Positions 1-10,982 of a stretch of DNA of 64,000 bases are shown here, one piece after another. The stretch lies in assembly GCF_004011805.1 (NCBI RefSeq), contig NZ_RCHJ01000003.1, positions 310,001-374,000 of the forward strand. Reading direction: 5' to 3'. Each line of letters opens with the position of its first letter. Within the stretch, counting starts at the first letter, position 1. Origin of the DNA: Piscinibacter defluvii. GTDB taxonomy: Bacteria; Pseudomonadota; Gammaproteobacteria; Burkholderiales; Burkholderiaceae_C. The notes below the pieces were generated by a model. The model was not told the origin of the DNA and did no database searches. It saw only the letters and a list, made by a program, of their open reading frames with translations. The position numbers and the translations under genes are program-made.

Positions 1-1276
1 GCGCCTTCCGGGCCGGGGCCTTGCCGTTGCCGGCCGGCGTCTGGTGGCCGGCGATGAAGTCGCGCACCACCGGGTAGACGGTCTCGCGCCAGCGCCGGCC
101 CGAGAAGATGCCGTAGTGGCCGGCACCTTCCACGTCGTAGTGGAACTGTCGCTGCTTCGGGATGCCGGTGCACAGGCCATGCGCGGCCCGTGTCTGGCCG
201 GCGCCGGAGATGTCGTCGAGCTCGCCCTCGATCGTCAGCAGCGCGCTGGTGGTGATGTCCTGCGGGCGCACCAGCTGCCCGTCGACGCGCCAGGTGCCGT
301 TGACCAGGGCGAAGTCCTGGAACACCGTCTTGATCGTGTCGAGGTAGTACTCGGCAGGCATGTCCAGCACCGCGTTGTACTCGTCGTAGAAGGCGCGGTG
401 CGAGTCGGCGCTGTCGTCGTCGCCGCGCACCAGGTCGAGGAAGTAGTCGTAGTGCGAGCTGAGGTGGCGGTCCGGGTTCATCGCCACGAAGCCGCTGTGC
501 TGCAGGAAGCCGGGGTAGACGCGCCGGCCGGCGCCCGGGTAGTTGACCGGCACGCGGTAGATGACGTTGTGCTCGAACCAGTTGTGGCTCTTGTTCATCG
601 CCAGGTTGTTGACCGCGGTCGGGCTCTTGCGGGCATCGATCGGGCCGCCCATCATGGTCATGGTGCGCGGCGTCGGTTCGCCCGCGCTGGCCATCAGCGA
701 GACCGCGGCCAGCACCGGCACCGTGGGCTGGCACACCGAGATCACGTTCACCTCGGGGCCGATCAGGCGGATGAACTCCTGCACGTAGGCGACGTAGTCG
801 TCCAGATGGAACGGGCCCTGCTCGACGGGCACCATGCGCGCGTCGGTCCAGTCGGTGATGAACACCTTGTGGTCGCGCAGCAGCGCGCGCACGGTGTCGC
901 GCAGCAGGGTCGAGTGGTGCCCCGACAGCGGCGCGACCACCAGCACCTTGGGCTGGTCCTTCATCTTCGCCAGGGCGGTCAGGTCGTCGCTGAAGCGCTT
1001 GAAGCGCAGCAGCCGGCAGAACGGCTTCTGCAGCGCCACCTGCTGCTGCACGGCCACGTCGATGCCGCCGACGTTGACCGAGGTGATCTCGAACTCCGGC
1101 TTCTCGTACTCCTTCGAGAGCCGGTGCATCAGGTCCAGGCCGGCGGACACCCGGTCGGCCATCGGCGTGTGCGCGAAGGGCGACAGCGGGTGGCTGTAGA
1201 GCTTGGACGAGGCCGCTGCGAACTCGGCGAAGGGGCTCAGCAGCGCGCGCTGGGTTTCGTACAGCTGATACAGCAT
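1..1276 (-). CDS. phaZ: Intracellular polyhydroxyalkanoate (PHB) depolymerase, 3' end cut off by the window edge
   Basis: The protein begins MLYQLYETQRALLSPFAEF and about 425 residues are visible before the left edge. It should release hydroxybutyrate from cytoplasmic PHB granules. The alpha/beta-hydrolase nucleophile region reads VISVCQPTVPVL, that is a cysteine in place of the usual serine, as in the PhaZa-type depolymerases of Cupriavidus. The charge-relay histidine is probably in GAGHYGIFSG near the visible end. There is no signal peptide, in keeping with an intracellular enzyme. The start is the ATG whose complement lies at 1274-1276. The next gene upstream is on the same strand and ends in a terminator, so phaZ is likely transcribed on its own. 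The family call is secure; the substrate is inferred from family. Confidence 0.9.
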   Translation of the reverse strand, partial: MLYQLYETQRALLSPFAEFAAASSKLYSHPLSPFAHTPMADRVSAGLDLMHRLSKEYEKPEFEITSVNVGGIDVAVQQQVALQKPFCRLLRFKRFSDDLTALAKMKDQPKVLVVAPLSGHHSTLLRDTVRALLRDHKVFITDWTDARMVPVEQGPFHLDDYVAYVQEFIRLIGPEVNVISVCQPTVPVLAAVSLMASAGEPTPRTMTMMGGPIDARKSPTAVNNLAMNKSHNWFEHNVIYRVPVNYPGAGRRVYPGFLQHSGFVAMNPDRHLSSHYDYFLDLVRGDDDSADSHRAFYDEYNAVLDMPAEYYLDTIKTVFQDFALVNGTWRVDGQLVRPQDITTSALLTIEGELDDISGAGQTRAAHGLCTGIPKQRQFHYDVEGAGHYGIFSGRRWRETVYPVVRDFIAGHQTPAGNGKAPARKA

Positions 1277-1365
1277 CGGTTCGCTTTCGTGGTGCGATGC
1301 AGCATTCTAGGAACAATGCTTGCAGGTTGCTGTCGTTGCGTGCGGGGGAAACCCGCAAGGCGCAT

Positions 1366-1390
1366 GAAAAAGGGGCGCTCGGCGCCCCCC
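1366..1390 (-). terminator. Rho-independent terminator of the aminotransferase gene
   Basis: Read on the minus strand, a 7-bp GC-only stem (GGGGCGC with GCGCCCC, positions 1372-1378 and 1382-1388) closes a 3-base loop and is followed by a run of five T. It lies about 30 bases past the aminotransferase stop codon and before phaZ. Confidence 0.85.
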
Positions 1391-1418
1391 ATGCACAGTC
1401 GCCGAGGTGACACGGACC

Positions 1419-2630
1419 TCAGGACACCTTGACGATGGCCGAGACGACGTAGTCGATGTTCTTGCTGTTCAGCGCCGCCACGCAGATGCGGCCCGAATCG
1501 ACGCCATACACGCCGAACTCGCTGCGCAGGCGCTGCATCTGCTCCTTGCCGAGGCCGGAGTAGCTGAACATGCCCTTCTGGCGGGTGATGAAGCTCAGGT
1601 CCTGCTTCAGGCCGGCAGCGGCCAGCTTCTCCTGCAGCGCCTGGCGCATCTGCTTGATGCGCACGCGCATCTCGGCCAGTTCCTGCTCCCACATCGCGCG
1701 CAGCGCCGGGGTGGTGAGCACCAGGGCGACCACCTGCGCGCCGTGCGTCGGCGGGTTGGAGTAGTTGGTGCGGATCACGCGCTTGAGCTGGCTGAGCACG
1801 CGGTCGGCCTCGTCCTTCGACTCGCACACCACGCTCAGCGCACCGACCCGCTCGCCGTACAGCGAGAAGCTCTTCGAGAAGCTGGTGGCGACGAAGAAGT
1901 CGACCCCCGACTCGACGAACTGGCCGATCACCGCGCCGTCCTCGGCGATGCCCTCGCCGAAGCCCTGGTAGGCCATGTCGAGGAAGGCCACGAGGCCGCG
2001 CGCCTTGACGGCCGCCACCACCCGCGCCCATTGCTCGGGCGTGATGTCGTAGCCGGTCGGGTTGTGGCAGCAGGCGTGCAGCACGACGATCGTGCCCGGC
2101 GCGGCGGCGTTCAGCGCGGCCAGCATGCCGTCGAAGTCGACCCCGCGCCGGGTGGCGTCGTAGTAGGGGTAGCTCTTGACCGGGAAGCCGGCGCTCTCGA
2201 ACAGCGCGCGGTGGTTCTCCCAGCTCGGGTCGCTGATCAGCACGGTGGCGTTCGGGGCGAGGCGCTTGAGGAAGTCGGCGCCGAGCTTCAGCCCGCCGGT
2301 GCCGCCGAGCGCCTGCACGGTGGCCACGCGGCCGGCCTTCAGGATCGCGCTGTCGGCGCCGAACACCAGGCCCTGCACCGCCTTGTCGTAGGCCGCGATG
2401 CCGTCGATCGGCAGGTAGCCGCGCGCCTTGGGCGCCTCCATCATCAGCTTCTCGGCCTCCTGCACGCACTTGAGCAGCGGCAGCTTGCCGTTGTCGTCGT
2501 AGTAGACGCCGACGCCGAGGTTGACCTTCGCCGGGTTCGGGTCCGCGGCGAACTGCTCGTTCAGGCCGAGGATCGGGTCGCGGGGGGCCAGTTCGACGGC
2601 GGCGAACAGCGACGTGGCGGGCGAAGACAT
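1419..2630 (-). CDS. Aspartate/aromatic amino acid aminotransferase (class I, PLP-dependent)
   Basis: A 403-residue protein of the AspC/TyrB family, which transfers an amino group between aspartate or aromatic amino acids and 2-oxoglutarate. It opens with the family pattern DPILGLNEQF and NPAKVNLGVGVYYDDNG. The PLP lysine lies in SFSKSFSLYGERVG, and HACCHNPTGYD and the arginine of GRICVAALN supply the other cofactor and substrate-carboxylate contacts. Length is as usual for the family. The start ATG has an AAGGA ribosome binding site 9 bases upstream. It is divergent from uvrB and ends in an intrinsic terminator. AspC versus TyrB specificity cannot be decided by reading, so no symbol is given. 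Confidence 0.93.
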   Translation of the reverse strand: MSSPATSLFAAVELAPRDPILGLNEQFAADPNPAKVNLGVGVYYDDNGKLPLLKCVQEAEKLMMEAPKARGYLPIDGIAAYDKAVQGLVFGADSAILKAGRVATVQALGGTGGLKLGADFLKRLAPNATVLISDPSWENHRALFESAGFPVKSYPYYDATRRGVDFDGMLAALNAAAPGTIVVLHACCHNPTGYDITPEQWARVVAAVKARGLVAFLDMAYQGFGEGIAEDGAVIGQFVESGVDFFVATSFSKSFSLYGERVGALSVVCESKDEADRVLSQLKRVIRTNYSNPPTHGAQVVALVLTTPALRAMWEQELAEMRVRIKQMRQALQEKLAAAGLKQDLSFITRQKGMFSYSGLGKEQMQRLRSEFGVYGVDSGRICVAALNSKNIDYVVSAIVKVS

Positions 2631-2730
2631 GCGTCAGTCCTTGTCAGTGGAGCAGGGAGGCGATTTCCGTTAACCTGAACGATTGCCTTGCCCGATGGCG
2701 AGGCGGGTTAACCCGGAGATTTTAGCCGCC

Positions 2731-4848
2731 ATGGCCGAGTTGTCAGAAGCCGTGCCCGCGAACGCGCCCGAGGCGACCGCGGGCGAGTTCGTCAGCTTTC
2801 CCGATTCGCCCTTCCAGCTGTTCCAGCCCTACCCGCCGGCAGGCGACCAGCCGACCGCGATCGCGCAGCTCGTCGAGGGCATCCAGGACGGCCTGAGCTA
2901 CCAGACCCTGCTGGGCGTCACCGGCTCGGGCAAGACCTTCACGATGGCCAACGTGATCGCGCGGCTTGGCCGGCCGGCGATCGTGTTCGCGCCCAACAAG
3001 ACGCTGGCCGCGCAGCTCTACAGCGAGTTCCGCGAGTTCTTCCCGAAGAACGCGGTCGAGTACTTCGTCAGCTACTACGACTACTACCAGCCCGAGGCCT
3101 ACGTGCCGCAGCGCGACCTGTTCATCGAGAAGGACAGCTCGATCAACGAGCACATCGAGCAGATGCGGCTGTCGGCCACCAAGAGCCTGCTGGAGCGGCG
3201 CGACGTGATCATCGTGGCCAGCGTCAGCGCGATCTACGGCATCGGCAACCCGAGCGACTACCACCAGATGGTGCTGACGCTGCGGGTGGGCGACAAGCTC
3301 GGCCAGCGCGACGTGATCGCGCACCTGATCCGCATGCAGTACCAGCGCAACGAGACCGACTTCTCGCGCGGCACCTTCCGCGTGCGCGGCGACACGATCG
3401 ACGTGTTCCCGGCCGAGCACTCGGAGCTGGCGATCCGCATCGAGCTGTTCGACGACGAGGTCGAGACGCTGCAGCTGTTCGACCCGCTGACCGGGCGCAT
3501 CCGGCAGAAGATCCCGCGCTTCACGGTCTACCCGTCGAGCCACTACGTGACGCCGCGCGAGCGCGTGCTGGCGGCCATCGAGTCGATCAAGGCCGAGCTG
3601 CGCGAGCGGCTCGACGAGCTGGTCAATGCCGGCAAGCTGGTCGAGGCCCAGCGGCTCGAGCAGCGCACCCGCTTCGACCTGGAGATGCTGCAGGAGGTGG
3701 GCCACTGCAAGGGCATCGAGAACTACACGCGCCACCTCTCCGGCGCGGCGCCGGGCGAGCCGCCGCCCACGCTGGTGGACTACCTGCCGGCCGACGCGCT
3801 GATGTTCCTCGACGAGAGCCACGTGCTGATCGGCCAGCTCGGCGGCATGTTCAACGGCGACCGGGCGCGCAAGACGGTGCTGGTGGAATACGGCTTCCGC
3901 CTGCCCAGCGCGCTGGACAACCGCCCGCTGAAGTTCGAGGAGTTCGAGAAGAAGATGCGCCAGGCGGTGTTCGTCTCGGCCACGCCGGCCGACTACGAGA
4001 AGACGCATGCCGGCCAGGTGGTCGAGCAGCTGGTGCGCCCCACCGGCCTGGTCGACCCGGAGGTCGAGGTGCGGCCGGCCGGCCACCAGGTCGACGACGT
4101 GCTGCAGGAGATCCGCGAGCGCGTGAAGATCAACGAGCGCGTGCTGATCACCACGCTGACCAAGCGCATGGCCGAGCAGCTGACCGACTACCTGAGCGAC
4201 AACGGCGTCAAGGTGCGCTACCTGCACAGCGACGTCGACAACCTCGAGCGCGTCGAGATCCTGCGCGACCTGCGGCTGGGCACCTTCGACGTGCTGGTGG
4301 GCATCAACCTGCTGCGCGAGGGGCTGGACATCCCGGAGGTGTCGCTGGTGGCCATCCTCGACGCCGACAAGGAAGGCTTCCTGCGCGCCGAGCGCAGCCT
4401 GATCCAGACCATCGGCCGCGCCGCGCGCAACCTGAACGGGCGCGCCATCCTCTACGCCGACAAGGTCACCGACTCGATGCGCAAGGCGCTCGACGAGACG
4501 GCCCGCCGGCGCGCCAAGCAGCTGGCCTTCAACGCCGAACACGGCATCGTCGCGCGCAGCATCAGCAAGAAGGTGAAGGAGCTGATCGACGGCGTGTACA
4601 GCGAGAAGGGCGCCAAGGACGACCTGAAGGCGGCCACCGAGGCGGCCGCGATCGAGGCCCTGTCCGAGAAGGACCTGGGCAAGCGCATCAAGCAGCTCGA
4701 GAAGCAGATGCTCGACCATGCCCGCAACCTCGAGTTCGAGAAGGCCGCACGCATCCGCGACCAGCTGGCGCAGCTGCGCGAGCAGGCCTTCGGTGCGGCC
4801 ACGCACGACAACGTGGTGCCGATCGGCGGCACGAAGGGCGCGGCATGA
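2731..4848 (+). CDS. uvrB: Excinuclease ABC subunit B
   Basis: The DNA-damage verification helicase of nucleotide excision repair, which takes DNA from UvrA and recruits UvrC. Walker A is GVTGSGKTF, the beta-hairpin region is [15 protein letters not shown], the DEAD-like box is DESH, and helicase motif VI is QTIGRAARN. The C-terminal UVR coiled coil ([20 protein letters not shown]) binds UvrC. The reading frame stays open to a TTG at 2683 and an ATG at 2695, but the ATG at 2731 is preferred: it has GGAG upstream (spacing 12, rather long) and gives the normal distance to the GDQP motif, for 705 residues. Its stop overlaps the next start by four bases. Confidence 0.96.
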   Translation: MAELSEAVPANAPEATAGEFVSFPDSPFQLFQPYPPAGDQPTAIAQLVEGIQDGLSYQTLLGVTGSGKTFTMANVIARLGRPAIVFAPNKTLAAQLYSEFREFFPKNAVEYFVSYYDYYQPEAYVPQRDLFIEKDSSINEHIEQMRLSATKSLLERRDVIIVASVSAIYGIGNPSDYHQMVLTLRVGDKLGQRDVIAHLIRMQYQRNETDFSRGTFRVRGDTIDVFPAEHSELAIRIELFDDEVETLQLFDPLTGRIRQKIPRFTVYPSSHYVTPRERVLAAIESIKAELRERLDELVNAGKLVEAQRLEQRTRFDLEMLQEVGHCKGIENYTRHLSGAAPGEPPPTLVDYLPADALMFLDESHVLIGQLGGMFNGDRARKTVLVEYGFRLPSALDNRPLKFEEFEKKMRQAVFVSATPADYEKTHAGQVVEQLVRPTGLVDPEVEVRPAGHQVDDVLQEIRERVKINERVLITTLTKRMAEQLTDYLSDNGVKVRYLHSDVDNLERVEILRDLRLGTFDVLVGINLLREGLDIPEVSLVAILDADKEGFLRAERSLIQTIGRAARNLNGRAILYADKVTDSMRKALDETARRRAKQLAFNAEHGIVARSISKKVKELIDGVYSEKGAKDDLKAATEAAAIEALSEKDLGKRIKQLEKQMLDHARNLEFEKAARIRDQLAQLREQAFGAATHDNVVPIGGTKGAA

Positions 4849-5333
4849 CGATCCGCAGCGTGCTGATGGTCTGCATGGGCAACATCTGCCGTTCGCCGAC
4901 CGCCGAGGGCGTGCTGCGCCACAAGCTGCGCGAGGCCGGGCTGGACGGCCAGATCACGGTCGATTCCGCGGGCACGCACGGGCACTGGCATGCCGGCGAG
5001 GCCCCCGACCCACGCTCGCAGGCGCATGCCCGCCAGCGCGGCTACGAGCTCTCGGCGCTGCGCGCGCGCCAGGTGGTCGAGGCCGACTTCGAGCAGTTCG
5101 ACCTGATCCTGGCGATGGACTGGGACAACCTCGCGCTGCTCGAGGACATGAGCCCGCCGACCGCGCGCCACAAGCTGCGCCGGCTCTCCGAGCACTGCCG
5201 GCACCACGACGAGCCGGTCGTCCCGGACCCGTACTACGGCGGGCGCGACGGCTTCGACCGGGTGCTCGACCTGGTCGAGGACGCCTGCGACGGCCTGGTG
5301 GAACTGCTGCAGCGGCAAACTCGCGCCGGCTGA
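4845..5333 (+). CDS. Low-molecular-weight protein-tyrosine phosphatase
   Basis: A 162-residue cytoplasmic phosphatase. The catalytic P-loop is [15 protein letters not shown] near the N terminus (CX5R with nucleophile Cys and Arg), and the general-acid aspartate lies in VPDPYYGG near the C terminus. The start ATG overlaps the uvrB stop (ATGA), so the two are translationally coupled. In Burkholderiales such a gene often precedes iscR. The target could be a phosphotyrosine protein or another small phosphoester; nothing nearby decides this. There is no tyrosine kinase or capsule gene in the window. Confidence 0.92.
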   Translation: MTIRSVLMVCMGNICRSPTAEGVLRHKLREAGLDGQITVDSAGTHGHWHAGEAPDPRSQAHARQRGYELSALRARQVVEADFEQFDLILAMDWDNLALLEDMSPPTARHKLRRLSEHCRHHDEPVVPDPYYGGRDGFDRVLDLVEDACDGLVELLQRQTRAG

Positions 5334-5355
5334 AGGGGAACTTCCGCGCGCAATG

Positions 5356-5401
5356 CCGACCAAATCAGTCGGCTTCCGCTATACTCGACAAAACCAGTCG
5401 G
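5356..5401 (+). promoter_or_regulatory. iscR promoter with two IscR-type operators
   Basis: Two near-identical palindromes with the pattern CGAC-N7-GTCG lie at 5356-5372 (CCGAC, seven bases, GTCGG) and 5385-5401 (TCGAC, seven bases, GTCGG), centred 29 bp apart. Each contains the CAAAnCAGTCGG half typical of Fe-S-loaded IscR (type 1) sites. A -10 hexamer TATACT (5380-5385) sits between them, so the first site covers the -35/spacer and the second the start of transcription (about 5391). This fits autorepression of the isc operon by [2Fe-2S]-IscR. The motif match is from memory of the family. Confidence 0.75.
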
Positions 5402-5508
5402 GGAATCCCTAGGTCGTCGTCCACGGGCGGCGGTCGGGGAAGTGGGGCCGGCTTCCGCCAGACCCTTCCGACCGATTCAGCGCCGTTCCGAGGCGACAGG
5501 AGATTGAG

Positions 5509-6042
5509 ATGCGATTGACCACCAAGGGCCGTTTTGCCGTGACCGCGATGATCGACCTGGCGCTGCGCGAGCACCAGGGCCCGGTGGCGCTGGCCGCCAT
5601 CAGCGCCCGCCAGCAGATCTCGCTGTCCTACCTCGAGCAGCTGTTCGGCAAGCTGCGCCGCCACGAGCTGGTGGAGAGCACCCGCGGCCCCGGCGGCGGG
5701 TACTCGCTGGGCCGCAAGGCCGAGGAGATCACCGTGGCCGACATCATCGTCGCGGTGGACGAGCCGATCGACGCCACCGGCTGCTCCGGCAAGGAGAACT
5801 GCATGGGCGACGACAGCGGCCGCTGCATGACGCACGACCTGTGGGCCAGCCTGAACGCCAAGATGATCGAGTTCCTCGACTCGGTGTCGCTGAAGAAGCT
5901 GGTCGACGAGCAGATCGCCAAGGGCGTGTCGATCGAGGAGCAGCCGGTCAAGCGGGCGATCTCCTCGCAGCCGGTCGTCAAGCCGATCAAGGTGACCGCG
6001 CCGAACTCGGTGTTCGCCCTGGGCAGCGCACTGTCGAAGTAA
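5509..6042 (+). CDS. iscR: Rrf2-family iron-sulfur cluster regulator IscR
   Basis: A 177-residue winged-helix repressor that senses cellular Fe-S status. It starts [19 protein letters not shown] with AGGAGA seven bases upstream. The cluster ligands are visible as C92, C98, C106 and probably H109 (GCSGKENC, then GRCMTHDLW); the last pair is two residues further on than in E. coli IscR because of a two-residue insertion. The DNA recognition helix is in the [16 protein letters not shown] stretch. It is the first gene of iscRSUA-hscBA-fdx, and two matching operators lie in its promoter. Confidence 0.96.
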   Translation: MRLTTKGRFAVTAMIDLALREHQGPVALAAISARQQISLSYLEQLFGKLRRHELVESTRGPGGGYSLGRKAEEITVADIIVAVDEPIDATGCSGKENCMGDDSGRCMTHDLWASLNAKMIEFLDSVSLKKLVDEQIAKGVSIEEQPVKRAISSQPVVKPIKVTAPNSVFALGSALSK

Positions 6043-6067
6043 CTCCGCCAGACCTTCCGATCCAGCA

Positions 6068-7288
6068 ATGGACATGACCCCGCACTTCCCGATCTACCTC
6101 GACTACGGCGCCACGACGCCCGTGGACCAGCGCGTCGTCGACGCGATGATCCCCTGGCTGCGCGAGCACTTCGGCAACCCGGCCTCGCGCAGCCATGCGT
6201 GGGGCTGGGAGGCCGAGGAGGCGGTCGAGAAGGCGCGCGCCCAGGTGGCGGAGCTGGTCGGGGCCGATCCGCGCGAGATCGTCTGGACCTCGGGCGCCAC
6301 CGAGTCGAACAACCTCGCACTCAAGGGCGCGGCGCAGTTCTACAAGGGGCGCGGCAAGCACATCGTCACGGTCAAGACCGAGCACAAGGCGGTGCTGGAC
6401 ACGGTGCGCGAGCTGGAGCGCCAGGGCTTCGAGGCGACCTACCTGGACGTGCAGGAAGACGGCCTGCTCGACCTCGATCGCTTCAAGGACGCGCTGCGGC
6501 CCGACACCATCCTCGCCTCGGTGATGCTGGTCAACAACGAGATCGGCGTGATCCAGGACATCTCTGCGATCGGCGCGATCTGCCGCGAGCGCGGCATCGT
6601 CTTCCACGTCGATGCGGCGCAGGCTACCGGCAAGGTGACGATCGACCTGAAGACGCTGCCGGTCGACCTGATGAGCCTCGCCTCGCACAAGACCTACGGG
6701 CCCAAGGGCATCGGGGCGCTGTACGTGCGGCGCAAGCCGCGCGTGCGCATCGAGGCGCAGATGCACGGCGGCGGTCACGAGCGCGGCATGCGCTCGGGCA
6801 CCTTGCCGACGCACCAGATCGTCGGCATGGGCGAGGCCTTCCGCATCGCGCGCGAGGAGATGGGCACCGAGATCGAGCGCATCCGCATGCTGCACCGCCG
6901 GCTGCGCGACGGGCTGTCGGCGATCGACCAGACCTTCGTCAACGGCCACGCCGAGAGGCGCGTGCCGCACAACCTGAACATGAGCTTCAACTTCGTCGAG
7001 GGCGAGTCGCTGATCATGGGCATCAAGGGCATCGCGGTGTCCTCGGGCTCGGCCTGCACCTCGGCGAGCCTGGAGCCGAGCTACGTGCTGCGCGCGCTCG
7101 GCCGCAGCGACGAGCTGGCGCACTCCAGCCTGCGCATGACGATCGGCCGCTTCACGACCGAGGACGAGATCGACTACGTGGTCAGCACCCTGAAAGACCG
7201 CGTGGCCAAACTGCGCGAGCTGTCGCCGCTGTGGGAGATGTACCAGGACGGCGTCGACCTGAGCACCATCCAGTGGACCGCGCACTGA
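6068..7288 (+). CDS. iscS: Cysteine desulfurase IscS
   Basis: A 406-residue PLP enzyme that takes sulfur from cysteine as a persulfide and passes it to IscU, and also serves tRNA thiolation. It starts [20 protein letters not shown]. The PLP lysine is in [12 protein letters not shown]; the mobile-loop cysteine that carries the persulfide is in [15 protein letters not shown]. The C terminus ([12 protein letters not shown], then W) is the IscU/IscX docking tail found in true IscS proteins. It lies 25 bases behind iscR and 22 before iscU, in one operon. Confidence 0.97.
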   Translation: MDMTPHFPIYLDYGATTPVDQRVVDAMIPWLREHFGNPASRSHAWGWEAEEAVEKARAQVAELVGADPREIVWTSGATESNNLALKGAAQFYKGRGKHIVTVKTEHKAVLDTVRELERQGFEATYLDVQEDGLLDLDRFKDALRPDTILASVMLVNNEIGVIQDISAIGAICRERGIVFHVDAAQATGKVTIDLKTLPVDLMSLASHKTYGPKGIGALYVRRKPRVRIEAQMHGGGHERGMRSGTLPTHQIVGMGEAFRIAREEMGTEIERIRMLHRRLRDGLSAIDQTFVNGHAERRVPHNLNMSFNFVEGESLIMGIKGIAVSSGSACTSASLEPSYVLRALGRSDELAHSSLRMTIGRFTTEDEIDYVVSTLKDRVAKLRELSPLWEMYQDGVDLSTIQWTAH

Positions 7289-7310
7289 ACACGACGTTGG
7301 AGAGATAGCG

Positions 7311-7715
7311 ATGGCATACAGCGACAAGGTCGTCGAGCACTACGAGAACCCGCGCAACGTGGGTTCGTTCGCCAAGGGCGACGAGACGGTGGGTACCGGC
7401 ATGGTCGGCGCGCCGGCCTGCGGCGACGTGATGAAGCTGCAGATCAAGGTCAACCCGGCCACCGGCCTGATCGAGGACGCCAAGTTCAAGACCTACGGCT
7501 GCGGCTCGGCGATCGCCTCGAGCTCGCTGGTCACCGAGTGGGTCAAGGGCAAGTCGCTCGACGAGGCGCTGACGATCAAGAACACCCAGATCGCCGAGGA
7601 ACTGGCGCTGCCGCCGGTGAAGATCCACTGCTCGATCCTGGCCGAGGACGCGATCAAGGCCGCCGTCAACGACTACAAGGCGAAGACGGGCCAATCTACC
7701 GGCCAGGCGCAGTGA
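7311..7715 (+). CDS. iscU: Fe-S cluster assembly scaffold IscU
   Basis: A 134-residue scaffold on which [2Fe-2S] clusters are built from IscS sulfur. The three ligand cysteines are in [22 protein letters not shown] and [11 protein letters not shown]. The HscA chaperone recognition motif LPPVK immediately precedes the last cysteine. A GAGAG ribosome binding site lies before the ATG. The stop overlaps an alternative GTG of iscA (GTGA). Confidence 0.97.
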   Translation: MAYSDKVVEHYENPRNVGSFAKGDETVGTGMVGAPACGDVMKLQIKVNPATGLIEDAKFKTYGCGSAIASSSLVTEWVKGKSLDEALTIKNTQIAEELALPPVKIHCSILAEDAIKAAVNDYKAKTGQSTGQAQ

Positions 7716-7723
7716 ACGACACC

Positions 7724-8047
7724 ATGGCCGTCACGCTGACCGAACGCGCCGCGCGGCACGTTTCGCGCTACCTTGCCAAACGTGGCAAGGGCGTGGGCGT
7801 GCGCCTGGGCGTCAAGACCACCGGCTGCTCGGGGCTGGCCTACAAGCTCGAGTACGCCGACGAGTTCGCCCCGGAGGACCATGTCTTCGAGGGCCACGGC
7901 GTCAAGGTGCTGGTCGACCCGAAGAGCCTGCCCTACATCGACGGCACCGAGCTGGACTTCGTCCGTGAGGGGCTCAACGAGGGCTTCAAGTTCCACAACC
8001 CGCGCGAGAAAGACCGCTGCGGCTGCGGAGAATCCTTCCGCGTCTGA
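7724..8047 (+). CDS. iscA: A-type iron-sulfur carrier IscA
   Basis: A 107-residue A-type carrier that delivers clusters or iron to apo-proteins. The three conserved cysteines are in [13 protein letters not shown] and, near the C terminus, CGCGESF. The start chosen is the ATG at 7724 ([21 protein letters not shown]); an in-frame GTG at 7712 overlaps the iscU stop and cannot be excluded. It is the last gene before a terminator-like hairpin that separates iscRSUA from hscBA-fdx. Confidence 0.95.
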   Translation: MAVTLTERAARHVSRYLAKRGKGVGVRLGVKTTGCSGLAYKLEYADEFAPEDHVFEGHGVKVLVDPKSLPYIDGTELDFVREGLNEGFKFHNPREKDRCGCGESFRV

Positions 8048-8069
8048 GCACGCGGCGTGCTTGGCGAAC

Positions 8070-8095
8070 GGGCGCGGCATCGACCGCGCCCTTTT
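8070..8095 (+). terminator. Terminator-like hairpin inside the isc operon (iscA/hscB gap)
   Basis: A perfect 8-bp stem GGGCGCGG/CCGCGCCC (8070-8077 and 8084-8091) with a 6-base loop is followed directly by TTTT (8092-8095). It has the full form of an intrinsic terminator, 10 bases before the hscB ATG. Because hscBA-fdx follow on the same strand with no evident promoter, partial termination is the likely effect. Confidence 0.7.
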
Positions 8096-8104
8096 GTTGG
8101 ACCC

Positions 8105-8623
8105 ATGAACCTGACCAGCGACGACTTCGAACTGTTCGGCCTGCCGCGGCTCTTCGCGCAGGACCGCGCGGCGCTGGACGCCCGCTGGCGCGCGCTGCAG
8201 GCCGAGGTGCACCCCGACCGCTTCGCGTCCGAGGGCGCCGCGGCGCAGCGCGTCGCGGTGCAGTACGCGGTGCGTGTCAACGAGGCCTACCAGCGCCTGA
8301 AGGATCCGCTCAAGCGCGCCGCCTACCTGTGCGCCCTGGCCGGCCAGTCGGTGGACGCCGAGAACAACACCGCGATGCCGCCGGCCTTCCTGATGCAGCA
8401 GATGGAATGGCGCGAGGCCCTGGACGAGGCCGACGGCTCCGAAGCCGTGCAGGCGCTGGCCGACGAGGTGGAGCGCGCGCGCCGCGACGCGCTCGCGGCG
8501 ATCGAGCAGGTGCTCGACGTGCGCGGCGACGCCGCCGCAGCCGCGCAGCAGGTGCGAGCCCTGATGTTCGTCGAGCGCTTCGCCGCCGACATCGAGCGCC
8601 GCCTCGAGGCGCTGGAAGGCTGA
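8105..8623 (+). CDS. hscB: Fe-S co-chaperone HscB
   Basis: A 172-residue J-domain protein that brings IscU to HscA and stimulates its ATPase. The HPD signature appears as VHPDRFAS in the N-terminal J domain ([17 protein letters not shown]); the C-terminal helical domain, rich in charged and alanine residues, binds IscU. The frame stays open upstream to 8057, but those codons lie in the terminator hairpin and do not resemble HscB, so the ATG at 8105 is used. It is followed by hscA after four bases. Confidence 0.95.
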   Translation: MNLTSDDFELFGLPRLFAQDRAALDARWRALQAEVHPDRFASEGAAAQRVAVQYAVRVNEAYQRLKDPLKRAAYLCALAGQSVDAENNTAMPPAFLMQQMEWREALDEADGSEAVQALADEVERARRDALAAIEQVLDVRGDAAAAAQQVRALMFVERFAADIERRLEALEG

Positions 8624-8627
8624 TTCC

Positions 8628-10484
<1,857 letters not shown>

Positions 10485-10486
10485 CC

Positions 10487-10825
10487 ATGCCTGTCATCAA
10501 GATCCTGCCGCACCCCGAGTACTGCCCGAACGGTGCCGAGGTGAGGGCACCCTCCGGCACCTCGATCTGCGAGGCGCTGCTGGACAACGACATCGAGATC
10601 GAGCACGCGTGCGAGATGAGCTGTGCGTGCACCACCTGCCACGTGGTGGTGCGCGAGGGCTTCGCTTCGCTCGGCGAGATGGACGAGAGCGAGGAAGACC
10701 TGCTCGACCGCGCCTGGGGCCTGGAGCCGACTTCGCGCCTGTCGTGCCAGGCCATCCTGTCGAACCAGGACGTGACGATCGAGATCCCGAAGTACTCGAT
10801 CAACCACGCGAAGGAAGGTCGCTGA
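10487..10825 (+). CDS. fdx: ISC-type [2Fe-2S] ferredoxin
   Basis: A 112-residue adrenodoxin-like ferredoxin that gives electrons to cluster assembly. Cluster ligands are in HACEMSCACTTCHVVV (CX5CX2C, with the extra cysteine between them also seen in E. coli Fdx) and, about 35 residues later, in RLSCQAIL. It starts two bases after the hscA stop and ends the operon; iscX, which follows fdx in many gammaproteobacteria, is not present. Confidence 0.96.
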   Translation: MPVIKILPHPEYCPNGAEVRAPSGTSICEALLDNDIEIEHACEMSCACTTCHVVVREGFASLGEMDESEEDLLDRAWGLEPTSRLSCQAILSNQDVTIEIPKYSINHAKEGR

Positions 10826-10840
10826 AGGCCCCCGAAGAAA

Positions 10841-10871
10841 GACGCCTCCCGGGCGTCGCGACCGGGAGGCG
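10841..10871 (-). terminator. Shared terminator hairpin between the converging isc and nrt operons
   Basis: A 10-bp perfect stem (CGCCTCCCGG at 10843-10852 with CCGGGAGGCG at 10862-10871) around a 9-base loop. On the minus strand the stem is followed by TCTTTCTTC, so it is best placed to stop nrtD transcription; on the plus strand no T-run follows, so any effect on fdx would come from the hairpin alone. Confidence 0.7.
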
Positions 10872-10948
10872 TATGCAAAGGGACGAGCCCTGCTGAGGAG
10901 ACAGCAGCGGGTGCTCTGCCACCCGCTGCAGATCCGTTAGCAAGTCGT

Positions 10949-10978
10949 GTGCCGGTGCCGGTGCCGGTGCCGGTGCCA
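10949..10978. repeat. Hexamer tandem repeat, five units of GTGCCG
   Basis: Four exact GTGCCG units and a fifth ending in A lie in the gap between fdx and nrtD, past both stop codons. It may vary in copy number by slippage. No function is suggested by its position. Confidence 0.8.
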
Positions 10979-10982
10979 GGGC

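Noticed and set aside
10949-10978. Hexamer tandem repeat considered as a CRISPR-like or regulatory array
   Set aside because: Units are six bases with no spacers, and the repeat lies downstream of both converging genes; it is simple-sequence slippage.
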